From Desulfobacterales bacterium (GTDB taxonomy: Bacteria > Desulfobacterota > Desulfobacteria > Desulfobacterales > ETH-SRB1): a DNA stretch of 40,130 bases. This document shows positions 22,300 to 31,794 of the stretch, piece by piece. Location: positions 1 to 40,130 of the forward strand of contig JAUWQO010000014.1 in the NCBI GenBank assembly GCA_030610995.1, written 5' to 3'. Position 1 is the first letter of the stretch, and each line of letters begins with the position of its first letter. The position numbers were made by a program, and so were the translations under genes. The notes beneath the pieces were generated by a model that saw only the letters and a list, made by a program, of their open reading frames with translations, made no database searches and had not been told where the DNA came from.

Positions 22300-23458
22300 G
22301 TTATTCAAAATTACTTTTACCTTAAGTACTATTTTCAAGTACCTTAAATCATATAGGACCAGAGAGGTAGTTAAACAACAAACACCTATTCACATTGTGT
22401 TCTGTACAGTTGATCATTACGAACCAGGCACTCGTGGTGCTTCTCGGAACACCGAAATAGAACGCGTTGACATGCTCTTGAAAAAATATCCAGAGGTAGT
22501 AAAGGAACATGTTGATTCGGCAGGCAATCATCCTAAAAGAACCTGGTTTTTTCCTCCTCATTATCATAGGTATAACACTTTGCGAAAATTAGTGGCTCTT
22601 TGCGAAAAAGGGTATGGTGAAATTGAACTTCATCTCCACCATGGCAAAACCCGACCTGATACTTCGGGTAATTTAAAAAAAACTCTATTACAATGTGTTG
22701 AAGAATATGGGTGCTTTGGTATATTTGGTTCTGAAGATGGAGAAAAAAAATATGGGTTTATTCACGGTGATTGGGCTTTAGACAATTCGCTGAATGGCAA
22801 ATATTGCGGCGTAAATAACGAGTTGCAGATTCTTAATCAAACTGGATGTTATGCTGATTTTACGTTTCCCTCATTAATTAAATCTAACCCAAAGCAAATC
22901 AATTCAATATATTATGCCATCGATAATCCTAAAAAGCCAAAATCTTACGATAGAGGTGATTCTGTTAAAAAGGGGGGGGGGGAAAGCGGGGACTTGATGA
23001 TTATACAAGGCCCTCTTCATCCTTTTTTCTTTTCGAAAAAGCTTACAAGTCTCCGTACACCTGGAGATGCTATAAACGGTAATCCACCCGTAACAAAAAA
23101 ACGGGTGGATTTTTGGGTAAAGACTGGTATCCATATTAAAGGGAAGAATAACTGGATTTTTGTTAAAACGCACACCCATGGTGCAACAGATAGCAATGCT
23201 GTTTTAGGTAATGAGATAGACGGTATTTACAGTTATTTAGAGTCTAAATATAATGACGGTCAAAATTTTATACTTCACTATGTTACGGCAAGAGAATTGT
23301 ATAATATTATTAAAGCAGTGGAGGCAGGTAAAAGCTGCGAAAATCCTGAGGAATATCGTGACTATTTAATTAAAAAACCTTGTTATAATTCTTCACCGGA
23401 TATTTCAAAAGCATCGGATATATTAAAAGACCTTATAGCTAAAACTTATAATGGGTGA
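22292..23458 (+). CDS. Polysaccharide-deacetylase-like protein with an internal poly-G tract
   Basis: A 388-residue protein with hints of a metal-dependent deacetylase/(beta/alpha) barrel: CTVDHYEPGTRG near residue 37, EIELHLHHGKTRPDTS with closely spaced His residues near 110, FIHGDWALDNS near 155, and VKTHTHGATDSNA near 290. I recognise the pattern as a deacetylase-like family found in polysaccharide loci but cannot name the substrate. An 11-G run at 22972-22982 encodes part of KKGGGESG, so slippage there would truncate the protein. It starts inside the end of the preceding gene. Confidence 0.65.
   Translation: MSRLFKITFTLSTIFKYLKSYRTREVVKQQTPIHIVFCTVDHYEPGTRGASRNTEIERVDMLLKKYPEVVKEHVDSAGNHPKRTWFFPPHYHRYNTLRKLVALCEKGYGEIELHLHHGKTRPDTSGNLKKTLLQCVEEYGCFGIFGSEDGEKKYGFIHGDWALDNSLNGKYCGVNNELQILNQTGCYADFTFPSLIKSNPKQINSIYYAIDNPKKPKSYDRGDSVKKGGGESGDLMIIQGPLHPFFFSKKLTSLRTPGDAINGNPPVTKKRVDFWVKTGIHIKGKNNWIFVKTHTHGATDSNAVLGNEIDGIYSYLESKYNDGQNFILHYVTARELYNIIKAVEAGKSCENPEEYRDYLIKKPCYNSSPDISKASDILKDLIAKTYNG
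22972..22982 (+). repeat. Homopolymer of 11 G inside a coding region
   Basis: Five A residues are followed by eleven consecutive G residues in the deacetylase-like gene. Tracts of this length are prone to polymerase slippage and would switch the reading frame. Confidence 0.9.
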
Positions 23459-23558
23459 GGCTCATCCACAAAACAAGGTTTGAAAATACACCCGTCAATT
23501 TAACATTTTTTACTAAAGCTTTGATTTGAAAATAGTTCATTCTTGTATCGAGGCTATT

Positions 23559-24701
23559 ATGCCTAATATATCAAAAATTAAGATTCTTCATGTTTTTCAT
23601 TCATTCAACATGGGCGGATTAGAAAACGGAGTGGTCAACCTGATCAACCGTTCAGACCCGAACCTGTTTGAACATGAGATATGCTGTCTAACTACAACTG
23701 GATCAGCGGAGAAGAGACTTGAGAGGGGTCTCAGAATATATCAGATGCACAAGCGTGAAGGAAATGACTGGCGTATGATACCGAAACTTGTGAGGCTGAT
23801 AAAATCTGTCAAGCCTGATATCGTGCATACTCGAAATTGGGGAAGCATAGATGGGATTATCGCGGCAAAAATGGCGGGTATTTCCCGTGTAATTCACGGC
23901 GAGCACGGTTGGAACATGGATGATCCATACGGGCTATTGTTAAGAAGACGAATTGCCAGGCGAATACTATTTTTAGGGGTAGATCGTTTTGTTGCTGTTT
24001 CAAAAGATATTCGCCAGTGGCTACATAAAACTGTTGGTGTTAGATCAAGTAAGGTAAAAACAATTATCAATGGAGTTGATACGGAAAAGTTTTTTTCAAT
24101 GCCGGAAACTGATTCAAGAGCGGAATATGAGCTTGAAGGTTCAATAGTAATTGGAATCGTTAGCCGCCTTGATCCTATCAAAAGGCATGATTTATTGTTT
24201 CAGGCTTTTTCGAAACTTGATCATAAAAAATATAAACTAAAATTAATCGTGATTGGAGGAGGATCGGAAAATTCAAAACTTCAGGAATTAGCGAAAAAGC
24301 TACCATATTCTGAAAGAATCAAGTTTTTGGGTGAATGTGAAGAAGTAGCCAAGCTATATCGATTAATTGATATTTTTGTTCTTCCTTCCGAGAATGAAGG
24401 TATATCTAATACTATTCTTGAAGCTATGGCGTCCGGACTTCCGGTAATAGCAACAAAAGTAGGTGGGAGCCCAGAACTGGTTCAGCATGAGCACACTGGT
24501 CTTTTGATTTCGCCCAATGATTGCGATGAATTAGTCAATGCTCTTAATTTCTACCTTGAAAAAACCCCTGAAATGAGGAAAGTTCACGGATCGAACGCTC
24601 GGGAGAGAGCAGTTAGTGAATTCTCTTTAGATCGAATGATAAAGCAGTACGAATCACTTTATAAATCACTCTATTTTAAACGGTCAGGACAAATAAATTG
24701 A
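23559..24701 (+). CDS. Group-4 glycosyltransferase, PEP-CTERM/exosortase-associated type
   Basis: A 380-residue GT-B glycosyltransferase when started at the ATG at 23559; an upstream TTG at 23526 is possible but less likely. The N-terminus ILHVFHSFNMGGLENGVVNL and VIHGEHGWNMDDPYG resemble the sugar transferases TIGR defined as PEP-CTERM/EpsH1-associated (TIGR03088, from memory). The donor domain begins after INGVDTEKF and has the acidic ENEGISNTILEAMASGLP motif near residue 280. It probably adds a sugar to the lipid-linked repeat unit. Confidence 0.84.
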   Translation: MPNISKIKILHVFHSFNMGGLENGVVNLINRSDPNLFEHEICCLTTTGSAEKRLERGLRIYQMHKREGNDWRMIPKLVRLIKSVKPDIVHTRNWGSIDGIIAAKMAGISRVIHGEHGWNMDDPYGLLLRRRIARRILFLGVDRFVAVSKDIRQWLHKTVGVRSSKVKTIINGVDTEKFFSMPETDSRAEYELEGSIVIGIVSRLDPIKRHDLLFQAFSKLDHKKYKLKLIVIGGGSENSKLQELAKKLPYSERIKFLGECEEVAKLYRLIDIFVLPSENEGISNTILEAMASGLPVIATKVGGSPELVQHEHTGLLISPNDCDELVNALNFYLEKTPEMRKVHGSNARERAVSEFSLDRMIKQYESLYKSLYFKRSGQIN

Positions 24702-24715
24702 GCAAAAAACTCTCA

Positions 24716-24791
24716 ATTGTCAGTTATCCATAGCCAGTGGTCCATTGTTTGTAACCCTGAACCCAATACCCAGAACTCAGTACCCAACATT
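24716..24791 (+). repeat. Degenerate short tandem repeat before the second asparagine synthase
   Basis: TCAGTTATCCATAGCCAGTG and CCCAATACCCAGAACTCAGT-type units fill the gap before the true start at 24792. They extend an open frame upstream (to 24717) that is not likely to be translated as protein. Confidence 0.5.
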
Positions 24792-26675
24792 ATGTGCGGA
24801 ATTTGTGGAATATATAACCTGAATGGTCAACCTGTTGACAAGAATCTTCTTAAGAAGATGAACAGCACCATGGTCCACCGGGGCCCGGATGATGAGGGAT
24901 ATCATATTGAAGCTAACATTGGCCTGGGACATCGCCGTTTAAGCATTATCGACCTTAATACTGGTCATCAGCCGATTTATAACGAAGATAAAACAAAAGT
25001 AATTGTTTTTAATGGTGAGGTGTATAACTTTGAAGAACTGAGGGTATATCTGAAAAAGAAAGGGCATCAGTTTGAAACAAAGACCGATACAGAAGTCCTT
25101 TTACACGGTTATGAAGAATGGGGGGTTGAGTGTGTAAATCGTTTCCGAGGAATGTTTGCATTTGCCATCTGGGATGAGAAAGAAAAAAAACTTTTTTTGG
25201 CAAGGGACAGGCTAGGAATAAAACCATTGTACTATTATTGCGATGAATCAAGACTAATTTTCGCGTCGGAAATAAAAGCAATACTGGAAGTGAAAGATGT
25301 GAGCAAAGATATTGATCTTGAGGCGCTCTCGGATTATTTTTCATACGGATATGTTCCAGAGCCAAAGAGCATCTTTCGTTCCATACGAAAGCTCCCACCC
25401 GGTCATTTCATCATACATTCCAAACAGGGCACCACAATGCGACAATATTGGGATCTTAAATTTGAGCCGGATGACGGTGTTGCTGAGGAGCTTTTCTGTG
25501 ATCGTATTATTCAAACATTAAACGAATCAATCCGAATGCGATTAATAAGCGATGTGCCGTTTGGAGCCTTTTTGAGCGGGGGAATAGATTCGAGTTTGGT
25601 TGTGGCAATTATGTCCGGACTTGTGACTGAACCGGTTGTGACTAATAGTGTTGGGTTTGATAAAAGAGAATACAGCGAGCTTGAATATGCACAAACCACT
25701 TCAAAACTATTCGGTACAAACCATCATGAGTATGTTGTTAATCCTGATGCAGTTGAAATTATAAACAAACTTTCGTGGCATTATGACGAACCCTTTGCCG
25801 ATTCATCTTCGATTCCGACTTATTACGTTTCAAAAATGACTAAGCAGAATGTTACTGTAGCGCTTTCAGGAGATGGAGGCGACGAGAATTTTGCAGGCTA
25901 CAGAAGACATTTTTTTGATAGGTTGGAAAATCAGTTCCGTAATGTTATTCCTTCATCATTCAGACATCTTGTCATAGGAACATTGGCAAAAGTATATCCT
26001 AAGGCAGATTGGCTTCCACAAATTTTTCGTGCTAAAACCCTTTTGACAAATATTTCTCACGATCCTGTCTATGGATATTTTAATTCCATGTCTTACTTCT
26101 CTCCGGCTATGAAAGAAAATATATTCAGCCGGGATATGAAAAATGAACTTAACGGTTATGATTCAATTGAAGTGTTTCGGAATCACTACAATAGATGTAA
26201 TTCCCAAGATCCTCTCACTCGGACCCAGTACGTCGATTTTAAGACATATCTTGTGGGTGATATCTTGACAAAGGTGGATCGTTCCAGCATGGCAAACTCA
26301 CTTGAAGTGCGAGTGCCTCTATTAGATCACAAATTTGTGGAGTTGGTTGCATCAATACCCTCGCACTTAAAGTTAAAAGGTAAAAAATCGAAATATATTT
26401 TGAAGAAAGCCGCTTCTCGAATACTTCCAAATACAATCTTGAATCGAAAAAAAATGGGGTTTAGTATTCCTGTTGGGCGCTGGATGAAAAATGAACTAAA
26501 ACCATTGGTCTATGAATCTTTGCTCGGAAAGGAGTGCAAAGAAAGATCTCTGTTTAATGATAAATACATAAAATGGATGTGGAAACAGCATTTAAGCGGA
26601 TTACGCGATTTTACTCGTCCACTTTGGTGCCTTTTAAGTTTTGAACTCTGGGCGAAAAAATTTTATAAGGGCTGA
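24792..26675 (+). CDS. asnB: Asparagine synthase-type amidotransferase, exosortase A-associated
   Basis: A 627-residue glutamine-dependent amidotransferase. Starting at MCGICGIYNLNGQPV keeps Cys2, the glutaminase nucleophile; an upstream ATG would bury it and is rejected. HRGPDDEG, the NGEVYNFEEL loop and KTDTEVLLHGYEEWG complete the N-terminal domain, and the C-terminal ATP-PPase has FLSGGIDSSLVVA near residue 258 and ALSGDGGDENFAGYRRHFF near 358. It resembles the exosortase A-associated amidotransferase 1 family (TIGR03108, from memory). Such enzymes may amidate uronic-acid carboxyl groups of the exopolysaccharide rather than make free asparagine. Confidence 0.88.
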   Translation: MCGICGIYNLNGQPVDKNLLKKMNSTMVHRGPDDEGYHIEANIGLGHRRLSIIDLNTGHQPIYNEDKTKVIVFNGEVYNFEELRVYLKKKGHQFETKTDTEVLLHGYEEWGVECVNRFRGMFAFAIWDEKEKKLFLARDRLGIKPLYYYCDESRLIFASEIKAILEVKDVSKDIDLEALSDYFSYGYVPEPKSIFRSIRKLPPGHFIIHSKQGTTMRQYWDLKFEPDDGVAEELFCDRIIQTLNESIRMRLISDVPFGAFLSGGIDSSLVVAIMSGLVTEPVVTNSVGFDKREYSELEYAQTTSKLFGTNHHEYVVNPDAVEIINKLSWHYDEPFADSSSIPTYYVSKMTKQNVTVALSGDGGDENFAGYRRHFFDRLENQFRNVIPSSFRHLVIGTLAKVYPKADWLPQIFRAKTLLTNISHDPVYGYFNSMSYFSPAMKENIFSRDMKNELNGYDSIEVFRNHYNRCNSQDPLTRTQYVDFKTYLVGDILTKVDRSSMANSLEVRVPLLDHKFVELVASIPSHLKLKGKKSKYILKKAASRILPNTILNRKKMGFSIPVGRWMKNELKPLVYESLLGKECKERSLFNDKYIKWMWKQHLSGLRDFTRPLWCLLSFELWAKKFYKG

Positions 26676-26680
26676 TCGAT

Positions 26681-27868
26681 ATGAAAGTACTTGTTTACAC
26701 AACTCTCTTTCCGAATCATCTGCAGCCAAACAACGCTATATTCATCAAGCAGCGGATGTTTCACTTTGCTAAATTGAAGGACTGCGAGATCAAGGTAGTA
26801 GCGCCTATTCCGTACTGTCCCCCATGGCCCTCCCTTGGTAAGAGGTATCGGTATTCTCAAATCACAAAATATGAAATCATGGATGGGATTGAAGTATACC
26901 ATCCACGATACCCTTTAATTCCCAAGGTGAGTATGCCGCTACATAGCCTTTTACTCTTCTTGTCGTCAATAAACATTATAAAAAAAATAAATCAAACATT
27001 CCCCTTTGATCTGATAGACGGCCATTTCATTTATCCGGATGGCTTTGCCGCGGTTTTATTAGGTAAGGGGCTGAAGAAACCTGTGGTCCTGTCGGCAAGA
27101 GGCTCTGACATACATCAATTCACACGCTTCAAATCCATCAAACCAATGATACAATACGCACTCAGCCATGCAAAGCATGTAATTTCCGTATGCAATGCCT
27201 TAAAACAAGAAATACTTGCCCTTGACATTAATGGTGACAAGATTAGTGTCATTCCAAACGGGGTTGACTCTAAACAATTCTATTCTGTTGATAAAAATAA
27301 AGCGCGAAAGAAGCTTTCGTTGCCCCATAACAAGAAAATCATTCTCTCGGTCGGTTCACTAACGCCGAATAAAGGGTTTCATGTCATTTTGAATGCTTTT
27401 CCCAAGCTCTTACAAGAAGATACCAATATTTATCTTTACATAATTGGAGAAGGTCCCTTCCGTTCGTCACTGGAACGACAAATAGAAGCTCTGAATTTGA
27501 CTCAACATGTTACCCTTGTTGGTGAACGGCCTAACAGCGAATTGAGAATCTGGTACAGTGCTGCTGATGTGTTCTGTCTGGCCAGTTTCAGAGAAGGTTG
27601 GCCTAATGTTATTATGGAATCACTTGCCTGTGGTACACCAGTGGTAGCCACAAATGTCTGGGGCACCCCGGAAATACTGACTTCTCCACATGTGGGTTTT
27701 TTGGTCGAACGTACACCTGAATCCATTGCAAAAGGATTGCTTAACGCTCTCAATCGGCAATGGGATAGTACTCGTATCCAAGAGCATGTAGCATGGAGAA
27801 ATTGGGATTCGGTTGCATTGGAGGTAAAGAAAATATTTGATCTTGTATTAGGATACAATAAAAAATAG
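26681..27868 (+). CDS. Group-4 glycosyltransferase
   Basis: A 395-residue GT-B enzyme starting MKVLVYTTLFPNHLQPNNAI, with the acceptor-domain segment IDGHFIYPDGFAAVLLGKGL, the linker SVIPNGVDSKQFY, the donor-domain start ILSVGSLTPNKGFHVIL, and FREGWPNVIMESLACGTPVV as the E-x7-E region. This layout is frequent in exopolysaccharide loci. It follows the amidotransferase by 5 nt, so the two are probably in the same transcript. Confidence 0.87.
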   Translation: MKVLVYTTLFPNHLQPNNAIFIKQRMFHFAKLKDCEIKVVAPIPYCPPWPSLGKRYRYSQITKYEIMDGIEVYHPRYPLIPKVSMPLHSLLLFLSSINIIKKINQTFPFDLIDGHFIYPDGFAAVLLGKGLKKPVVLSARGSDIHQFTRFKSIKPMIQYALSHAKHVISVCNALKQEILALDINGDKISVIPNGVDSKQFYSVDKNKARKKLSLPHNKKIILSVGSLTPNKGFHVILNAFPKLLQEDTNIYLYIIGEGPFRSSLERQIEALNLTQHVTLVGERPNSELRIWYSAADVFCLASFREGWPNVIMESLACGTPVVATNVWGTPEILTSPHVGFLVERTPESIAKGLLNALNRQWDSTRIQEHVAWRNWDSVALEVKKIFDLVLGYNKK

Positions 27869-27975
27869 TTTCCTTTATGAAAAATCGTACCTGGTTCAAA
27901 ATTGCTCATGATATCAAAACCGTTTTTCAGATTTTTTTAAACTAAAGACAATAAATAGCAATACAGGAATAGGGT

Positions 27976-29286
27976 ATGCCCTTAACCGCGTTATTTGTAT
28001 ATACGATTCTTATCAGTTTATGGATAGGTGGACTAGTACGGCCAATATTTGGAGTAATGGGCTATCTTATTGTGTTTACGCTTTTCAATCCATACGATTG
28101 GTGGGTAGTTGCTACCCGGCAATATTTGCTAAGGCCTTCTTTAGTTGCTGTGGCCTTTATAATAGCGGGTGCACTTCTGAATGCAAAAAAAATTGACTGG
28201 ACAATTTCCAGGAGAGAATTTGAATTTTATTTATTTCTTGGATTGTGTTGGTTGAGTACCTTTGTTTTTGGCACAATTGTAGAAGCTGTTAATTGGCAAT
28301 TTGTGATGAAGATGACCAAGCTATTTGTTTTTATCTTTTTTTTCATTAGAATTGTTAGTTCTTTAAAAGATTATAAGCTGGTAGTTTGGACATTTATACT
28401 CTGCTCAATATGGTTATCTTATCAAGCTCATTTATTAACAGGTAGCGGGCGATTAGATACAATAGGTGGTGTTGATTTTGGTGAAGCAAATGGTTTTGCT
28501 GCCTTTATGTCTATTTCAGTTGTTCTTTTAGCATTTCAAATGATTCGTTTCCCTTGGATAAAACAGTTACCCTTTGTGATTGCTATAGCTTTTATGCTTA
28601 ATACCATTGTTCTTACAGAATCACGCGCTGTATTTATTGGCCTTTTTTTTGCAGTGCCATACGTCCTTTTTAAAGCGCCTACAAGAAAATTAAAGAAAAC
28701 AGTTTTATACACAATATTGGGTATTACACTTTTTTTTATGTTAGCCGATACAAGCTTCTTCAATAGGATGCAAACCATCGGTGACCATGTTGTGTCAACT
28801 CAGGCAAATATTATTGATATGGAAAAAAAAGTGGATAGATTTGATTATTGGAAGACTTCTATCGAAATTTTTAAAGATTATCCCTTAGGCATTGGTGTAA
28901 AAAATTTTGAAAAAATAGTTCAACTGTATGATCCCAGAAATCCAGGGATGGATGCTCACAATACTTATGTGCAGTGTTACAGTGAGATTGGAATTTTAGG
29001 GATTATTTTATTTATTGTTATTATTGTAGAAACCATGATGCAAATACGACGAATTCGGGTAAGCATAAAAGGCAAACTATGTGAAGATGAAGTGAGTTTT
29101 CATTTGGTTACAATAGGAACGATGCTCGTAATATATTTTACAGGCTACATGATGACTCATAGTAATTTGTATACGGAAATGCTCTGGATATTGCTTGCTA
29201 TGCCTATCTGTCTTGAGAATGCTACGCAGAAGTTGCTGGAAAGTGAAAACGAAACAATACTCAATCTTGAGGAATCAACATCATAG
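27976..29286 (+). CDS. O-antigen-ligase-like polymerase (Wzy/WaaL fold)
   Basis: A 436-residue membrane protein with about 10-12 helices. The large periplasmic loop ends with NPGMDAHNTYVQCYSEIGIL near residue 320, the hallmark of Wzy_C family polymerases and ligases; the His and neighbouring Arg/Asn residues matter for transfer in the family. NPYDWWVVATRQYLLRPSLV near the N-terminus resembles the exosortase A-associated O-glycosylation ligase group (TIGR03097-like), but this is less certain. It probably joins repeat units into polymer, or ligates them. Confidence 0.82.
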   Translation: MPLTALFVYTILISLWIGGLVRPIFGVMGYLIVFTLFNPYDWWVVATRQYLLRPSLVAVAFIIAGALLNAKKIDWTISRREFEFYLFLGLCWLSTFVFGTIVEAVNWQFVMKMTKLFVFIFFFIRIVSSLKDYKLVVWTFILCSIWLSYQAHLLTGSGRLDTIGGVDFGEANGFAAFMSISVVLLAFQMIRFPWIKQLPFVIAIAFMLNTIVLTESRAVFIGLFFAVPYVLFKAPTRKLKKTVLYTILGITLFFMLADTSFFNRMQTIGDHVVSTQANIIDMEKKVDRFDYWKTSIEIFKDYPLGIGVKNFEKIVQLYDPRNPGMDAHNTYVQCYSEIGILGIILFIVIIVETMMQIRRIRVSIKGKLCEDEVSFHLVTIGTMLVIYFTGYMMTHSNLYTEMLWILLAMPICLENATQKLLESENETILNLEESTS

Positions 29287-29358
29287 ACTTTGTGCTTCTG
29301 CAATCTTTGCGGTAAAACAAACATAATTTCACCGGCAGGGGCGCCAGAGAATCGAAAA

Positions 29359-30426
29359 ATGATAAAGAATGCTCGAAGGATTATTAAGTATCAAATATAT
29401 TTGACGATAATCGCGTTATTTTTAGGGGTTATTTTTTGTAATATTACAGAGGATCTATTAAGTAACCCCGCGAAAAAAATCATGAAACTAGTTACAGGAA
29501 GCGGGTTAAAGTCTCTAAAGATCGATAATAGTGAAATACCTAAAGTTTTCTATCCCAGATTGAGAAAAGCAGTTTATAACCCGCTATATATATCTGTCCG
29601 CGCTATAAGTATTTCGCGTAAGGTACAGGGTGAAAAAAACAGGGGCGAGAATTTAAAGTATTTCTTGAATCATGTAAACTGGCTAAGAGACAACCTGAGA
29701 TTGTCGACGCACGATGATGTGAAGTATGGAGTCTGGGAACACAATTTCCCTTATCCCTATGGCATTTATGAGTTAGAGGTACCCTGGAGGTCCGGAATGT
29801 CTCAAGGATTTGGTATCTCAGCTTTAAACAAAGCCTATGAGATCACCAGTGATGTTTCATATCTTGAACATGCGAAATATGCTCTTAACGCATTTTTTAT
29901 CGATGTTAAAAATGGCGGTGTAACTTATAAAGACAGCGAAAATGATTGGTGGTTTGAAGAGTATGCTGGAGCATTAGACGGGGTCGAACCCAGAGTTTTA
30001 AATGGCGCGATATATGCGGTTATTGATGTTTATGAATTTTGGAAAACCACCGGAGACCAGGATGCACGAACTCTCTTTGTAAAAGGAATAAATGGCATTA
30101 AAAATCGTCTCGATCAATATGACACTGGCCGGTGGACGTATTACGATGCTATTGGTACAATCGCTCCCAAACACTATCAAGGTGTTCATATAAAACTTAC
30201 CCAGAAATTATATGAGATTACTGGTGATAAAATATTTTTAGAGTACAGTAAAAAGTGGTCGGTGTATAAAATACCTTACTTTATCCGGGAATTCTTAAAG
30301 CAGAAACCTGATTACCATGACATTGTGATCTTAGGGTTAAATGTCTTTGGTGTTTTAGTGTTGGAATATTTTTTTGTCGGACTATTCTTTCTTTTAAAAA
30401 GGGACATGGGTCGTAAAAGAATTTAA
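29359..30426 (+). CDS. D-glucuronyl C5-epimerase-like membrane protein
   Basis: A 355-residue protein starting at MIKNARRIIKYQIYLTIIAL; an upstream TTG at 29290 would add a stretch that looks like a repeat and is unlikely. It has an N-terminal membrane helix, a soluble domain and a C-terminal helix (VILGLNVFGVLVLEYFFVGL). The soluble part carries the C5-epimerase C-terminal signature: GGVTYKDSENDWWFEEYAG near residue 190, VEPRVLNGAIYAVIDVYEFW and a Trp/Tyr-rich RWTYYDAIG near 257. The family epimerises uronic acids in heparosan/alginate-type chains, so the polymer made here probably contains uronic acid. Confidence 0.78.
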   Translation: MIKNARRIIKYQIYLTIIALFLGVIFCNITEDLLSNPAKKIMKLVTGSGLKSLKIDNSEIPKVFYPRLRKAVYNPLYISVRAISISRKVQGEKNRGENLKYFLNHVNWLRDNLRLSTHDDVKYGVWEHNFPYPYGIYELEVPWRSGMSQGFGISALNKAYEITSDVSYLEHAKYALNAFFIDVKNGGVTYKDSENDWWFEEYAGALDGVEPRVLNGAIYAVIDVYEFWKTTGDQDARTLFVKGINGIKNRLDQYDTGRWTYYDAIGTIAPKHYQGVHIKLTQKLYEITGDKIFLEYSKKWSVYKIPYFIREFLKQKPDYHDIVILGLNVFGVLVLEYFFVGLFFLLKRDMGRKRI

Positions 30427-30437
30427 ACTCTTTTTGT

Positions 30438-30918
30438 ATGCTAAAAAACGGAAATCATAATATGCCTGTTGCCGTTGTTGTCAATTCGGAAACTCCAAAT
30501 GGTTATGGAGTAATAGTGAATTTAGGGCGAGAAGGTGTTCCTGCATTATCGGTTGATTAGAATTCCAAGAATGTATCTTTCCTTTCAAGATATGCCAAAA
30601 AAGTTCTTTGTCCCAATTATACCATTTCAGAAGATAAATTTATAGACTTCCTTAATTATTCAACAAGAACTTGCCAGCACAGAAAGGTATCTAATGTATA
30701 TGTACTTTAATCGGGATTCAAAACCTTTGGCGGTATGCTGTTATAAAAAGATGCGTATCTTACCGATAGACTATGGTAATGCATGTGCCTGCAAAGCGGT
30801 ATGGGAACCCGATGTAGTAAATATCTGCCTAAATTTATTACAAACAATAGGTTACTACGGCCTGGCGGAGGCGGAAATTTTAGAGCCTAACAGCGTTTTA
30901 TTTGTTAGGTTTGAATGA
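30438..30918 (+). pseudogene. Internally deleted ATP-grasp ligase relic
   Basis: The frame from the ATG at 30438 reads VVVNSETPNGYGVIVNLGRE, has an amber stop at 30558, then continues in frame (NVSFLSRYAKKVLCPNYTIS) to a TAA at 30708. A second frame from 30694 reads MYMYFNRDSKPLAVCCYKK, then WEPDVVNICLNLLQTIGYYG and LAEAEILEP. These match the start and end of ATP-grasp carboxylate-amine ligases, with the central ATP-grasp lost. It is non-functional as an enzyme; it suggests that an aminoacyl-ligating activity was once encoded here. Confidence 0.65.
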
Positions 30919-30994
30919 ATTATTGTGAATACCAAATATGCAACGGTGTCAGATTATGCGGATGAGCATATTTTTTTAATTCCGAGGACATTAA

Positions 30995-31753
30995 ATGAAT
31001 GATGATAGAATAACACGTGAGAAAGACTTCCACGATGATCGATTTGGCGGTGATGACAATGTGAGAAAAGGAGCAGCGAAATATTATTCAATTATGGTGA
31101 CTGCCCGAAAATACTATATGGAAATTGCCTCTGGATATTGCAAAGGAAAACATCTTCTTGAATTTGGTTGTGGTACCGGTAGCCCCATAACATGGGTAAA
31201 AAAACAAGCAATTGTAACAGGTATTGATATTTCTTCCGCAGCTATTAAGAAAGCAAATGAAAAGGCAATAACCAATGATATAAAGGCTAATTACTATGTT
31301 ATGAATGCTGAAAAAACAGAATTTAATGATAATTCTTTTGATGTTGTTGTTGGTACCGGGATTCTTCATCATTTGGACATTGATAAGGCTTATGCTGAGT
31401 TATCGAGAATTTTGAATATACAAGGACATTCGTTTTTCATTGAGCCACTCGGTCACAATCCATTTATCAATCTATATCGGCAACTTACACCGACTATGAG
31501 GACAGAAGATGAGCATCCATTGACCATAGATGATATTCAATTGTCTAAAAAATATTTTGATAATGTTAGTGTAAGATACTTTAATATATTATCTATTTTA
31601 GCTGTGCCTTTTCGAAACACTAAGTATTTTTCAAAAATTAAAAATTTTTTGGAGGAATTGGATGGAGTTTTGATGTTTTTGCTACCTTTTATAAAAAAAT
31701 ATGCTTGGGTGGTTGTTATTTGTCTTAGTTCTCCCAAAAAGCGTGATATATAA
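30995..31753 (+). CDS. Class I SAM-dependent methyltransferase
   Basis: A 252-residue methyltransferase with motif I HLLEFGCGTGSP near residue 53, the acidic VTGIDISSAAIKKANEKA following strand, and FDVVVGTGILHHLDIDKAY further on, consistent with Methyltransf_11/25 enzymes. The N-terminal REKDFHDDRFGG segment is typical of methyltransferases in polysaccharide loci. It is probably cytosolic, methylating a sugar nucleotide or a lipid-linked sugar. C-terminal hydrophobic residues may help membrane contact. Confidence 0.85.
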   Translation: MNDDRITREKDFHDDRFGGDDNVRKGAAKYYSIMVTARKYYMEIASGYCKGKHLLEFGCGTGSPITWVKKQAIVTGIDISSAAIKKANEKAITNDIKANYYVMNAEKTEFNDNSFDVVVGTGILHHLDIDKAYAELSRILNIQGHSFFIEPLGHNPFINLYRQLTPTMRTEDEHPLTIDDIQLSKKYFDNVSVRYFNILSILAVPFRNTKYFSKIKNFLEELDGVLMFLLPFIKKYAWVVVICLSSPKKRDI

Positions 31754-31794
31754 ATTAAAAAAATGGCTATCCAATTCGCTTTTGTTGTAAGATA

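Noticed and set aside
24717-24791. Longer asparagine synthase starting at 24717
   Set aside because: The extension is translated repeat and would bury the N-terminal Cys2 nucleophile, which must be exposed after Met removal.
27877-27945. 22-codon peptide before the O-antigen-ligase-like gene
   Set aside because: It has no convincing ribosome-binding site or family resemblance; it is likely chance.
30558-30560. Amber stop in the ATP-grasp relic as recoding (pyrrolysine)
   Set aside because: The gene also lacks its catalytic centre and is frameshifted later, so it is a pseudogene.
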